Of a stretch of 64,000 bases of DNA, positions 38,239 through 47,193 are shown piece by piece. This DNA comes from JAOUFP01 sp963801505 (GTDB taxonomy: Bacteria; Nitrospirota; Thermodesulfovibrionia; Thermodesulfovibrionales; UBA6898): NCBI GenBank assembly GCA_963801505.1, contig CAWDEY010000026.1, positions 62,001 to 126,000 of the forward strand. The letters are read 5' to 3'. Position numbers and translations under genes: made by a program. Position 1 is the stretch's first letter, and the number at the start of each line of letters is the position of its first letter. The notes under the pieces are model-generated. The model did not search any database. It saw nothing but the letters and a program-made list of their open reading frames with translations, and was not told the origin of the DNA.

Positions 38239-39077
38239 TTACATCCCGATCAGGTTCTTTTGAAGTGCAATTGCAACGGCGTGGTATCTGCTGGAGACGT
38301 CGAGTTTATAGAGGATGTTCTTTACATGGAATTTCACGGTGTGGTCGGTGATCTTGAGATGGGCTGCTGTTGCAATGTCTGTCTTGCCGTCCCGGATGCA
38401 GCCCAGGATCTCCTTTTCCCTCAGCGTCAGGATGTCTCCCGAGGATCCGGCAAGAGGCTCTAAGTACCCTCTTAAGAGCCTCATGAAGAAAGGGGACCGA
38501 ATATCTCAAAATAAGCTCTGTGCGGGGCCGCTCCTCAAGGGAGTCTCCGGAAAAGTAAAAGAGACTTGCGGGCCTGTTTACGTTGCTGTCCCTGGTCCCG
38601 CAGGAGTATCCCTTTCTCAGGCCGAACCTGTGCGCATGGCGCAAAAGTCTCCATGGGAGGTCTATGTTTTGTGTATGTTTTGTTCCAGTATTGCACCTCG
38701 TAATTTCTGAAATGCTCAATAGCAACAGGGTCGATCCGGTAGTAACCTTTAGACATATACTGCTCAAGCCAGTCCAAAGGAAAGTTTGCGTTGAGGACCT
38801 CGACAGAAGCAGTCAGGCCTTCTTCAGTAAGAGTCGCGAGGAAACAGAGAGAGAACTCGGCGCCAAAGAGACTGCCGAAATATTTGAGGAGTTCTCTGAA
38901 ATCCTCTTCCTCCTTGCATGAACTGCTTGCGTCCAGGATTCCAAGGAGCGAAAGGGCGTCGTTTTTTGAGAGATACTTTTTCGACTCCTTGATGCCCTGA
39001 GTAAGCCCTGCGGCTTTATAATCCATGGTTTCCACTGTCATAGGGGCAACGCCAGTCTCCTCATTTTTTCCATGCAA
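38239..39077 (-). pseudogene. LuxR-family regulator with autoinducer-binding-like domain, frame-disrupted
   Basis: The N-terminal part (about 60-160) shows the autoinducer-domain pattern FPLDWLEQYMSKGYYRIDPVAIEH, with the conserved W, Y and D. After ETF the frame shifts into HAHRFGLRKGYSCGTRDSNVNR and LRYSVPFLHEAL, then back to a LuxR-type helix-turn-helix: LTLREKEILGCIRDGKTD, ITDHTVKFHVKNILYKL. Two compensating indels (about 38640 and 38490) restore about 279 residues. No luxI homologue is in the window, so it would be a LuxR solo. It faces the truncated diguanylate cyclase. Confidence 0.8.
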
Positions 39078-39162
39078 TTTTTACCATCTGAATTAGCAAC
39101 AGTCGTGCCAGCGAATAATATATTGATTTTTAAAGGATTTTTTATAGCATCAGGAAGGCGAT

Positions 39163-39200
39163 TAGGTAAACTTTACCTAGTGACAGGCAAAGTTTACCTA
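39163..39200. promoter_or_regulatory. Repeated AGGTAAA/TTTACCT operator-like sites
   Basis: AGGTAAACTTTACCT (39164-39178) is a 7+1+7 palindrome; a further half site AAAGTTTACCTA follows at 39189-39200. Located upstream of the LuxR-type gene (start 39077, minus strand). Confidence 0.45.
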
Positions 39201-39317
39201 ATAAATGGATAGCGAACGATATTCCTGTGGTCTTGCCGTAGGGGCGAATCTTGTATTCGCCCTGTCGGAGGCACCGGCATGATTAAAAACAGGGCGATCA
39301 CAAGGATACGCCCCTAC
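39201..39317. repeat. AATGGATAGCGA repeat remnant plus GTAGGGGCG inverted-repeat element
   Basis: 39201-39237 is a short copy of the family seen at 10020 and 25402. It runs into an 80-bp element (39238-39317) with ends GTAGGGGCG and CGCCCCTAC and an inner hairpin GGGCGAATCTTGTATTCGCC. MITE-like. Confidence 0.6.
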
Positions 39318-39371
39318 GACTGAATGTCAGATCGCAAACCTTCAACCTTCAGCCTGATCTACCTGAGTTTC

Positions 39372-40630
39372 TTACTCCCTCAGCTGCCCATTGCCAAGCA
39401 CTATGAACTTGGTGCAGGTGAGCTCTTCAAGGCCCATGGGGCCCCTTGCGTGTATCTTGTCGGTGGAGATGCCGATCTCAGCGCCGAGTCCGAACTGGAA
39501 GCCGTCATTGAGGCGGGTCGAGGCGTTTATCAGGACTGCTGAGGAATCAACCTCTCTGATAAACCGCATTCCCTTTAGAATAGTCTTTTGTGACGATCGC
39601 GTCTGAATGGGCGGAGCTGTATTTTGCGATATGCTCCATGGCCTCATCAATGTCTTTTACAACCCTTACATTCATGATCAGCTCAAGATATTCACTGTAG
39701 TAGTCTTCGTCGGTTGCGCATCTGATGCGCGGAAACGATTTTCCTGGTCTCAGGGCAGCCTTTTATAGTCACCCCTGCGCTTTGGAACCTCTTGATCATC
39801 TCAGGCAGAAAACTCTTTGCTATTTTCCTGTCGACAAGCATGGTTTCCATCGCATTGCAGGTGCCGGGCCTCTGGACCTTTGCGTTAAAGCATATGTCTT
39901 CGGCCATCTTCAGGTCAGCGTCCCTGTCGACAAATACATGGCATACGCCTTTATAGTGCTTGAGCACAGGTATCCTGGAGTTCTCTGTAACAGCCCTGAT
40001 GAGTCCCTCTCCGCCTCTGGGTATGATGAGGTCAACGATGCCTTCGAGCTTCAGCAGCTCCATTACAGCCTCCCTGTCAGGGATATCAATAAACGTTATC
40101 GCACCTTCATGTATGCCCTCTGTCTTTGCAACGTCCCTCAATATCTTCACTATCGCCCTGTTGGAATGAATGGCTTCAGAGCCGCCCCGCAGGATCACCG
40201 CATTGCCTGCCTTAAGGCAGAGGCTTGTCGCGTCTGCTGTGACATTCGGCCGCGATTCATAAATAATGCCTATTGAGCCTATCGGCACGCGCATCTTCCC
40301 TACAGTCATGCCGTTTGGCCTCTGCCACATCTTCAGGACCTCTCCTACAGGGTCAGGAAGCGCAGCAACCTCAATAAGACCCTGGGCCATTTCATTGACC
40401 CGCTTTTCATTTAGCGTCAGCCTGTCAAGCATGGCCTTTGAAAGCCCTTTCTTTTTCGCAAAGACAATATCCTTGGCATTTTCCCTTATGAGTTCCTTTG
40501 AACGTTTTTTAAGCGCCCCGGCCATCTTCACCAGCGCAGCGTTCTTTTGCAGTGAAGATGCCTTTGCGATTGAGCGAGCGCCTTCTTTGGCCTCTTTTGC
40601 CTTTGCTAAAACAAATGCCTTTATGTCCAT
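39372..40630 (-). CDS. proA: Gamma-glutamyl phosphate reductase ProA (frameshifted)
   Basis: About 420 residues if joined. Frame one carries RVPIGSIGIIYESRPNVTAD (the cofactor region), GNAVILRGGSEA and the catalytic Cys in RPGTCNAMETMLVD. After a shift near 39720 come the YYSEYLELIMNVRVV and IAKYSSAHSDAI segments, and after another near 39600 SSAVLINASTRLNDGFQFGLGAEIGISTDK with ARGPMGLEELT. It reduces glutamyl-5-phosphate in proline synthesis. All motifs are present, so the indels look like sequence errors. Confidence 0.9.
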
Positions 40631-40936
40631 ATATGCCTCCTGTAATAATTACTGAGCAGTTTTGTCTTTGAATTATAGCATAATCCGGATGGCTGCATAT
40701 GCCACTGTTATCCGGAGTCCGGGGGCTGCATATAGAATGTTATCGACCCATAATCAATGAGGTTGCAGCCTTATACTTTGGGAGACACTTTATTAGCGCT
40801 TTGTTTCATCCTTCAGGCCCGATACAGCTATCCCTTATCAGCTCCGGAATATCGCTTTGTTGATCGTATATGCCGTCTTACTTCTTCACAGGCACTGTGA
40901 AGTCAAATCCCTCAGGCATTTATATGTTAGTGTTTA
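40631..40936. other. Intergenic region, nothing recognised
   Basis: AT-rich spacer between divergent proA and the GGDEF/EAL gene, with two near-identical GGCTGCATAT segments (40691-40735). Presumably both promoters lie here. Confidence 0.3.
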
Positions 40937-42742
40937 ATGATTTTTTTGAATATAATACAAATTGTGATATGCCCTCAATGTAAAGCAAGTCTTAAAGTAA
41001 ATAAAACAATACTTTCATCTCAGGGTTCAAGGTTCAAATGCCCGAAATGCAGTGCGATTTTTGTCGCCAATGAACCATTTGCAGTGTCCTCTTCACGTGA
41101 TTTGGTATTACAAGTCAATAAAAATGGTACTTTACTGGATATCAGGGGACAATTAGAAAATAATATATTTACTACTGCTCATAATATTTTAGGTAAAAAT
41201 ATATATGACGTCTTAACATTGGATGTTGCTCAACCAATCATGCATTGCATAGATAAAGCCTTGCAAAGCGGGGACTTGCAATGTTTTGATTGCCAGTCTT
41301 TGTTAAGTGATCAGTATTACGAATTTAAATTCATTGCTCATGGAGAGGACAAAGTACTGGTGATTATCACAAATATCTCTGACTACAAGAACGCAGAAAA
41401 AAAGGCCAATTATCTTGCGTATCATGATTCTTTGACTAATTTGCCGAATCGCTACCTTTTTAATGACAGGCTGCAGCAGGCAATAACGTATGTCGAACGC
41501 GAAAAAAAATTGCTGGCCATATTGTTTCTTGATCTGGATAATTTCAAACAAATTAACGACACAATCGGACATAAGGCTGGCGATCAGTTATTGCGAAGCG
41601 TTGCTGACCGGTTAATGAAATCTGTGCGTGCAACGGATAGTATCACGCATTTATCAAAAGTTGAATCAGAATCTATGGTGGCACGGCTTGGTGGTGATGA
41701 ATTTACTATTATGCTTGGCAAAATCGGAAATATTGAAGAGCCGGCAATTGTGGCTGCGCGTATTCTTGAAATGCTGACAGAGCCTTTTATCATTGGCGTA
41801 CACGAACTGTATATAACTGCGAGCGTGGGTATCGCAATATATCCCTTTGATGGTAAAGATCTGGAGGCGTTGCTTATCAATGCTGATGTGGCAATGTATC
41901 AGGCTAAAAAAATGGGTAAAAACAGCTATCAGTATTATTCAGAATCCATGAATAAATTTGCGTTTGAGAGGTTCACTGTTGAGAACAAATTACGGAAGGC
42001 ACTGGACCACAATGAGTTTATGTTGTTCTATCAGCCACAAATTAACATACAAACCGGGAAAATTATCGGGGTGGAGGCGCTGATACGTTGGTTGCAGCCC
42101 GACCTGGTTTTGACCAGACCAGGTGAATTTATCCCCCTTGCTGAGCAAACCGGACTGATAATTCCAATGGGTGAATGGGTACTGCGTGTTGCCTGTGAAC
42201 AAAACAGGGCCTGGCAGAAAGCCGGCCTTACCCCGATGCTTATGACGGCAAATGTATCAAGCATACAGTTTAGTCAAAACAACTTTGTAGAGACTGTATC
42301 GCAGATATTAAACGATACTGGATTAGACCCTCAATACCTTCAACTGGAGCTCACCGAAAGTACAATCATGCAAAATTCTGAAAATACTATTAATAAATTG
42401 CAAGCACTGCAAACTATGGGAGTGCAAACCTCCATCGATGATTTCGGTACGGGTTATTCCTCGCTCAAATATTTAAAACACTTTCCCCTGGACACATTAA
42501 AAATCGACACCTCCTTTATAAAGGACCTGATTGCAAACACTTCCGATCAATCTATTGTCAAAGCAATCATCACCCTGGCGCATAATTTCAATCTAAAGGT
42601 TGTTGCTGAAGGTGTGGAATCAAGGGAACAGCTGTATTATCTGCGCGATTGCGGATGCGAAGCTGTGCAGGGTTACTTTATTTGCCCCCCTCTAAACTCA
42701 ATTGCTCTGACACAGTTTGCGAAGAAAAAGAAGTTTTTTTAG
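40937..42742 (+). CDS. Zinc-ribbon/PAS diguanylate cyclase-phosphodiesterase (GGDEF-EAL)
   Basis: 601 residues. An N-terminal CPQC...CPKC zinc ribbon (about 12-42, MJ0042 type) is followed by a degenerate PAS, GGDEF (about 165-330) with intact RLGGDEF near 249-255 and the Mg residues in LFLDLDNFKQINDT, then EAL (about 345-595) with EALIRW, LELTES, DDFGTGYSSL, KIDTSFI and AEGVES. Both halves keep their catalytic residues, so synthesis and breakdown of c-di-GMP are possible. It is visibly more AT-rich than its neighbours, with many AAT/ATT/AAA codons, suggesting transfer. Confidence 0.93.
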   Translation: MIFLNIIQIVICPQCKASLKVNKTILSSQGSRFKCPKCSAIFVANEPFAVSSSRDLVLQVNKNGTLLDIRGQLENNIFTTAHNILGKNIYDVLTLDVAQPIMHCIDKALQSGDLQCFDCQSLLSDQYYEFKFIAHGEDKVLVIITNISDYKNAEKKANYLAYHDSLTNLPNRYLFNDRLQQAITYVEREKKLLAILFLDLDNFKQINDTIGHKAGDQLLRSVADRLMKSVRATDSITHLSKVESESMVARLGGDEFTIMLGKIGNIEEPAIVAARILEMLTEPFIIGVHELYITASVGIAIYPFDGKDLEALLINADVAMYQAKKMGKNSYQYYSESMNKFAFERFTVENKLRKALDHNEFMLFYQPQINIQTGKIIGVEALIRWLQPDLVLTRPGEFIPLAEQTGLIIPMGEWVLRVACEQNRAWQKAGLTPMLMTANVSSIQFSQNNFVETVSQILNDTGLDPQYLQLELTESTIMQNSENTINKLQALQTMGVQTSIDDFGTGYSSLKYLKHFPLDTLKIDTSFIKDLIANTSDQSIVKAIITLAHNFNLKVVAEGVESREQLYYLRDCGCEAVQGYFICPPLNSIALTQFAKKKKFF

Positions 42743-42844
42743 TGGTGATAATTTGCTGAGTGGGAACCCTGGAATTTGTATCTATCCCGACTAATTTCCG
42801 CCATTTGATATGGCAAAGACTTTGTAACGGCAGTATAAAACTAT

Positions 42845-42860
42845 CGGGGATTATCCCCGG
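42845..42860 (-). terminator. Hairpin behind the ArsM-like gene
   Basis: On the minus strand CCGGGGATAATCCCCG folds into a tight stem four bases after the TAA (42864-42866) and is followed by a short T-rich stretch. Confidence 0.5.
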
Positions 42861-42863
42861 TCT

Positions 42864-43703
42864 TTATATGTTCCCTGGTTTGCGTGCCCTAAAGAGGGCC
42901 CCGATTGTGTAGGAAGACGTGCGGAAAGCAGTAGTACCTGCGAAAGCGACCTCTATAAAGCCGGCCTCTTCCATCAGCCTGATTTGGTCCCGGACCGGGA
43001 CCGTACCGCCTATTCACTGGGACCAGGCTTCCGGACTTCCTGCCAGATGAGCAGGCAACTCATTTTCAACTACCACATCGGCGAATTGAATTTTTCCGCC
43101 TGGCCTGAGAACGCGGAAAAGCTCTCTGAAACAGGCTGGTTTGTCGGGAGACAGGTTTATTACACCGTTTGATATCACAACATCAAAGGAGTTGTCCCTG
43201 TAAGGTATTGTCTCAGAATCGATTTTTTTTATCTCGAAGTTATTGACCCCGCCGGACGCCAGATTCTCCCTTGCGCGTTCTGCCATATGCTCTGTCAAAT
43301 CAACTCCGCATATTCTAACGGTCTCGCCGGCCAATCTGCTTGCGACGAACATATCAAATCCTGCCCCGCAGCCAAAATCCAAAACAGCGTCACCCTGAGA
43401 AATTTTACCCAGAGAAAACGGATTGCCGACCCCGCAAAAGGACTCAAGCATTTCTTTGGGAGCGGAGCTGATTATATCAGGACCATATCCAAGGACCTCA
43501 GCGCCCTCCTGGCCGGTAGGATAGGAAAACTTTCCTTTAGCTGAAACAGCTACTTCAGTATACTTTCTCTGTATTGCGGCTCTGATAGACTCAATATTAC
43601 CCTGAGGGGATTCTCCTGCAGCTTCCTCATGCCCGGATACACCGGCATTGCCTGCCGGAGGTCAAAAAGAGGAAGAGCAGCCGGCACTTTTGTCTTCAAT
43701 CAT
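42864..43703 (-). CDS. ArsM-like SAM methyltransferase with two in-frame TGA codons (candidate selenoprotein)
   Basis: ATG 43703 has an ideal GAGGAGG six bases upstream. From there one frame runs 279 codons to TAA 42864, interrupted only by TGA at codon 14 (43662-43664) and codon 230 (43014-43016). Protein order: Cys/Ser-rich N-terminus (AGCSSSF then TGA); IRAAIQRKYTEVAVSAKGKF; YPTGQEGAEVLGYGPDII; ESFCGVGNPFSLG; SAM motif VLDFGCGAGFD (about 107); ISNGVINLSPDK; VLRPGGKIQFADVV; WSQ-TGA-IGGTVPVRDQ; a 50-residue tail. In ArsM-type enzymes the second TGA position is the arsenic-binding Cys of the C-terminal CxxGA motif. A hairpin with a GGUC loop follows that TGA. Selenocysteine is the likeliest reading. 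Ends at 43451 and 43014 if the TGAs are stops. Confidence 0.72.
42986..43002 (-). promoter_or_regulatory. bSECIS-like hairpin after the second TGA
   Basis: Minus-strand GGTCCCGGTCCGGGACC: 6-7 bp perfect stem, apical loop beginning with G (GGUCC), loop about 17 nt after the UGA. This fits the bacterial SECIS rules (loop 16-37 nt downstream, G in the first two loop positions) and shares the GGUC of the E. coli fdhF loop. Confidence 0.6.
43642..43658 (-). promoter_or_regulatory. Hairpin after the first TGA
   Basis: Minus-strand CCGGCAGGCAATGCCGG: 6-bp stem, 5-nt loop GGCAA. It starts only 3 nt after the UGA, so the loop is about 9 nt away, closer than the standard bSECIS window. A weaker stem CCGG/CCGG with loop UGUAU lies about 20 nt away. 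Confidence 0.35.
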
Positions 43704-43806
43704 GGCAGGCCTCCTCAGAAGAATTTCTTTATACTACCCAAATCGCATTCCAGGAAGCAACCCAGCGTCTCTTGCGTAATCGACCTGCTTATCTTTAAAA
43801 TGTCAT

Positions 43807-45504
43807 ATGCCTCAGATAAAAATCCTTCCAACAGATTTGCGCAACAAGATCGCAGCAGGAGAGGTAATTGAAAGGCCTGCCTCTGTGTTAAAGGAGCTCG
43901 TTGAAAACGCAATAGACGCAGAAAGCAGCGAGATAACGGTAGAGATTCTCAATGGCGGCAAGAGGATGATAAAGGTCTCTGACAATGGCACAGGCATGGA
44001 CAAAGAGGACGCCCTGCTCTCCTTTGAGCCGCACGCGACAAGCAAAATAAGCATTTTCGACGACCTCTTTGATATCAGGTCCCTTGGGTTCCGCGGAGAG
44101 GCCCTTGCCTCCATAGCCTCAGTATCAAAGGTGAAGCTTGTGACCGGGCTGAAAGGCTCTCTGGCAGGCATATCCATAGAGATAGCGGGCGGCAAAGTAA
44201 AGGAAGTGCGGGATTCTCCTCTTGCCGGTACCAGCTTTGAAGTGCGGGACCTGTTTTATAATACTCCCGCAAGAAAAAAATTCTTAAAGACAACCAGTAC
44301 GGAACTTTTCCATATAATTGACACCCTCACCAAAGAGACCCTGTCGCATCATCAAATAGGGTTCAGCCTGCTTACTGATAATAAGGAAACAATGCTCCTT
44401 CCAAAGGCCTCAGTGCCCAGGGAGAGGCTGATGCAGGTCTTTGGCAATGAATTCGTAACAGGGCTCATAGAGGTCAATTCCGCAGGCGAGGGCATGGAGT
44501 TGTCCGCCTTTGTCTCAAACAGCAGCAATTTCAGAAACAGCAAGTCGCATCAATACATTTTTATAAACAGGCGGCCTGTAAAAGATGCGTCTGTTTCCCA
44601 TGCCGTGTACAAGGCATATGAAGGGATACTTCCGCCTGAGAAGCATCCTATATTCTTTATCTTCCTGACCATAGACCCTTCAAAGGTTGATTTTAATGTC
44701 CACCCGACAAAACGCGAAGTGCGGTTTGAAGACAAGGAGACGATTTACAGGTTCATCATCAGCCACCTGCGTGAGAGGATAAAAAGTGACAGAACAGAAT
44801 ATGCAAAACAGTTTGCGGAAGCCCCCAAAGAGGAAGTTCTCGGGAGCCGGTCTTTTCAGAGATACCTGGCCCCCGGGGCATCTTCCTTTGCGCAGGGCGG
44901 CCCCCCCGTATCCGGTGTCTCTGAGGACCTGCAACTTACCTACAGGCCTTCCCTTCCGTTTATTTATCTGGGAGACACCTTTATCGCTGTTGCAGGTAAA
45001 GGCGGCCTGAGCATAATTGACCACCATGCGGCACACGAGAGGGTCCTTTATGAAAAACTGCTCAGCGGTGCGCATTCAATGACGCGGCAGCTCCTCTTCC
45101 CCAAACAGGTCAGGCTTTCAGGAAAAGAGTACAGGGTGCTGCTTGAAAACAGGGAAATGCTCAATACCTTCGGATTTGAGGTTGAGGATTTTGGAAATTC
45201 AACAGTGATTGTCAGGACTGTCCCTGAGGGACTTGATGATGCAGACCTGCAAGGCATGCTCTCTGATATAGCTGCAGGCTTCATAGACCCCAATACCTCA
45301 TTTCAATCCCTCAAAGACAATATCGCCGCACGCATAGCATGCCACGGCTCGATCAGGGGCAAGAGGATACTTTCACAGGAAGAGCTCTCAGGTCTGCTTG
45401 AGGACCTTGAAAAAACAGAGCATCCCGACCAGTGTCCTCACGGCAGGCCTACGAGGATATTCTATTCTCTCTCTGACCTGAGCAAGCTTTTCAAACGAAA
45501 ATGA
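43807..45504 (+). CDS. mutL: DNA mismatch repair protein MutL
   Basis: 565 residues. The GHKL ATPase core (1-330) shows LVENAIDAESSEITVE, VSDNGTGM, HATSKI and SLGFRGEALASIA. The C-terminal dimerisation domain carries DHHAAHERVLYE, a variant of the DQHA(x)2E(x)4E metal-binding endonuclease motif, plus ACHGSIRG and CPHGRPT. This implies a nicking MutL, as in bacteria without MutH. It overlaps miaA by 4 bp and starts divergently from the methyltransferase, 103 bp away. Confidence 0.96.
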   Translation: MPQIKILPTDLRNKIAAGEVIERPASVLKELVENAIDAESSEITVEILNGGKRMIKVSDNGTGMDKEDALLSFEPHATSKISIFDDLFDIRSLGFRGEALASIASVSKVKLVTGLKGSLAGISIEIAGGKVKEVRDSPLAGTSFEVRDLFYNTPARKKFLKTTSTELFHIIDTLTKETLSHHQIGFSLLTDNKETMLLPKASVPRERLMQVFGNEFVTGLIEVNSAGEGMELSAFVSNSSNFRNSKSHQYIFINRRPVKDASVSHAVYKAYEGILPPEKHPIFFIFLTIDPSKVDFNVHPTKREVRFEDKETIYRFIISHLRERIKSDRTEYAKQFAEAPKEEVLGSRSFQRYLAPGASSFAQGGPPVSGVSEDLQLTYRPSLPFIYLGDTFIAVAGKGGLSIIDHHAAHERVLYEKLLSGAHSMTRQLLFPKQVRLSGKEYRVLLENREMLNTFGFEVEDFGNSTVIVRTVPEGLDDADLQGMLSDIAAGFIDPNTSFQSLKDNIAARIACHGSIRGKRILSQEELSGLLEDLEKTEHPDQCPHGRPTRIFYSLSDLSKLFKRK

Positions 45505-46451
45505 ATAAGGTGCTTGTCCTGCTTGGGCCTACGGGTGTCGGCAAGACCGGCGCAGCTATCCTGCTGGCGCATGCGCTGGGCACGGAAATCATCAGCGCCG
45601 ATTCAATGCAGCTCTACCGTGGCATGGACATAGGCACTGCAAAACCCTCAAAAAAAGAGCTGGCTGAAGTCAGGCACCATATGATAGATATAATCGGGCC
45701 TGATGAAGCATACAGCGCGGGTCAATATATCGAAGAAGTAACAAAGATCATTGAAGGCCTTCATAAGAAAAACAGGGTACCTCTTGTTGTCGGCGGCACC
45801 GGACTTTATATAAAGGCCATGACAAGGGGCCTATTCAGTGGCCCGTCGGCTGATCCGGACCTGAGGGACGGACTGCTTTTAATGGAACAGCATACTCCGG
45901 GGTACCTTTACGCATATCTTGTCAGTATGGACAGCGAGGCAGCAGGAAAGATCCAGCAAAATGATATCCGCAGGATAGTAAGGGCGCTTGAGGTCTGCCT
46001 CAAAAGCAGAGAAAAAATCTCCCTGCTCCAGAAAAATTTTACCACTCCGCTGCCTTATGAATTCATCAGGATCGGGTTGACCAGGGACAGAAAAGAGCTT
46101 TACCGGATAATAGATGAGCGTGTCGATAATATGTTTGCTGCAGGACTTCTGGAAGAGGCTGAAAGGGTGCTCAGACAGTGCCCTGACAGGACTGCTATGC
46201 AGGCGATCGGGTATAAAGAGCTTAATATGTATCTGGACCATGAGATAGGCAGGGATGAAGCGGTCAGTCTCATCAAGCGCAATAGCAGGAGATACGCGAA
46301 AAGACAGTTTACGTGGTTTAAAAAGGAGGAGGACATTATCTGGATCGATGTGACGGGCATTTTCGACAGCACAAAGGTGTTTAATTCAATAAAAGATACT
46401 CTTATGCGGGCCCATCCTGAGGTTTTCCCCTGCAATATGGCCGGGATATAG
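45501..46451 (+). CDS. miaA: tRNA dimethylallyltransferase MiaA
   Basis: 316 residues. P-loop GPTGVGKT (about 9-16), ISADSMQLYRGMDIGTAKPS, HHMIDIIGPDE, VVGGTGLYIKAM, NDIRRIVRALEV and the C-terminal YAKRQFTWFKKE. It transfers dimethylallyl to A37 of tRNAs reading U. It overlaps mutL and precedes hfq, the common mutL-miaA-hfq order. Confidence 0.96.
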   Translation: MNKVLVLLGPTGVGKTGAAILLAHALGTEIISADSMQLYRGMDIGTAKPSKKELAEVRHHMIDIIGPDEAYSAGQYIEEVTKIIEGLHKKNRVPLVVGGTGLYIKAMTRGLFSGPSADPDLRDGLLLMEQHTPGYLYAYLVSMDSEAAGKIQQNDIRRIVRALEVCLKSREKISLLQKNFTTPLPYEFIRIGLTRDRKELYRIIDERVDNMFAAGLLEEAERVLRQCPDRTAMQAIGYKELNMYLDHEIGRDEAVSLIKRNSRRYAKRQFTWFKKEEDIIWIDVTGIFDSTKVFNSIKDTLMRAHPEVFPCNMAGI

Positions 46452-46561
46452 GACTGCTTTGTTTGTTTTGATCAAAGCCCTTGAATAATTAGGGGAAATC
46501 ATTTAAGGTAAATAAAAATATAATCACATTGCTATCTACTAAAGGAAACAGGGGGGTACAA

Positions 46562-46795
46562 ATGTCCAACAGCAAGAGCCAGAGTTTTCAGGATAGTTTT
46601 CTTAACCAGCTCAGGAAAGACAAGATACCGGTGATCATCTTTCTGACAAACGGAGTGCGTCTGAAGGGGTTCGTCAAGGCCTTTGACAATTTTGTAATTC
46701 TTGTAAAAGACGTTAGCCAGCAGCTTATTTACAAGCATGCTGTTTCAACCATTGTCCCGGAAAAAGACATTGACATCAGATTTGAAAGCGAGTAA
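46562..46795 (+). CDS. hfq: RNA chaperone Hfq
   Basis: 77 residues. The start at 46562 is favoured over an in-frame ATG at 46529 because a GGGGGG ribosome site lies before it and MSNSKSQSFQDSFLNQLRKD is the classical Hfq N-terminus. Sm1 (VIIFLTNGVRLKGFVKAFDN) and Sm2 (IYKHAVSTIVP) are both intact, with the KHA signature. Short acidic tail. Hexameric sRNA-mRNA matchmaker. Confidence 0.96.
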   Translation: MSNSKSQSFQDSFLNQLRKDKIPVIIFLTNGVRLKGFVKAFDNFVILVKDVSQQLIYKHAVSTIVPEKDIDIRFESE

Positions 46796-47189
46796 TAAGT
46801 ACAAAAACCCTGCTCCTACAGTAGATATTATCATCAAGCACAAGGAAGGAATTATTTTAATAAAAAGGAAAAACCCACCTGAAGGATGGGCCCTGCCCGG
46901 GGGTTTTGTTGATTACGGAGAGACCCTTGAGGCAGCAGCAGTCCGCGAGGCAAAAGAAGAGACTGGACTCGCAATAAAGCTCGTCAGACAATTTCATACT
47001 TACTCTGACCCGGAAAGGGACCCCAGAGGGCATACCATTTCGACAGTATTTATCGCGGAGGCCTCAGGAGAAGCAATAGCCGGGGATGATGCAGCTGAAT
47101 CAGGGACTTTCCATAAAGACCGTCTACCTGTTAAAATTGTGTTTGACCATAAACAAATTCTTGAAGATTATTTCAACCGGAGGTATTGA
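46737..47189 (+). CDS. Nudix hydrolase
   Basis: Nudix box GGFVDYGETLEAAAVREAKEETGL (about 55-78) is complete, preceded by IKRKNPPEGWALPG. ADP-ribose pyrophosphatase-like. The ATG at 46737 lies within hfq; a TTG at 46782 at the hfq end is an equally likely start and would give 135 residues. It sits between hfq and the PpiD-like gene on one transcript. Confidence 0.88.
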   Translation: MLFQPLSRKKTLTSDLKASNKYKNPAPTVDIIIKHKEGIILIKRKNPPEGWALPGGFVDYGETLEAAAVREAKEETGLAIKLVRQFHTYSDPERDPRGHTISTVFIAEASGEAIAGDDAAESGTFHKDRLPVKIVFDHKQILEDYFNRRY

Positions 47190-47193
47190 TTAA

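Noticed and set aside
42986..43002. Hairpin after the second TGA as a transcription terminator
   Set aside because: No T run follows on the minus strand, and the coding frame continues coherently through it for 50 codons.
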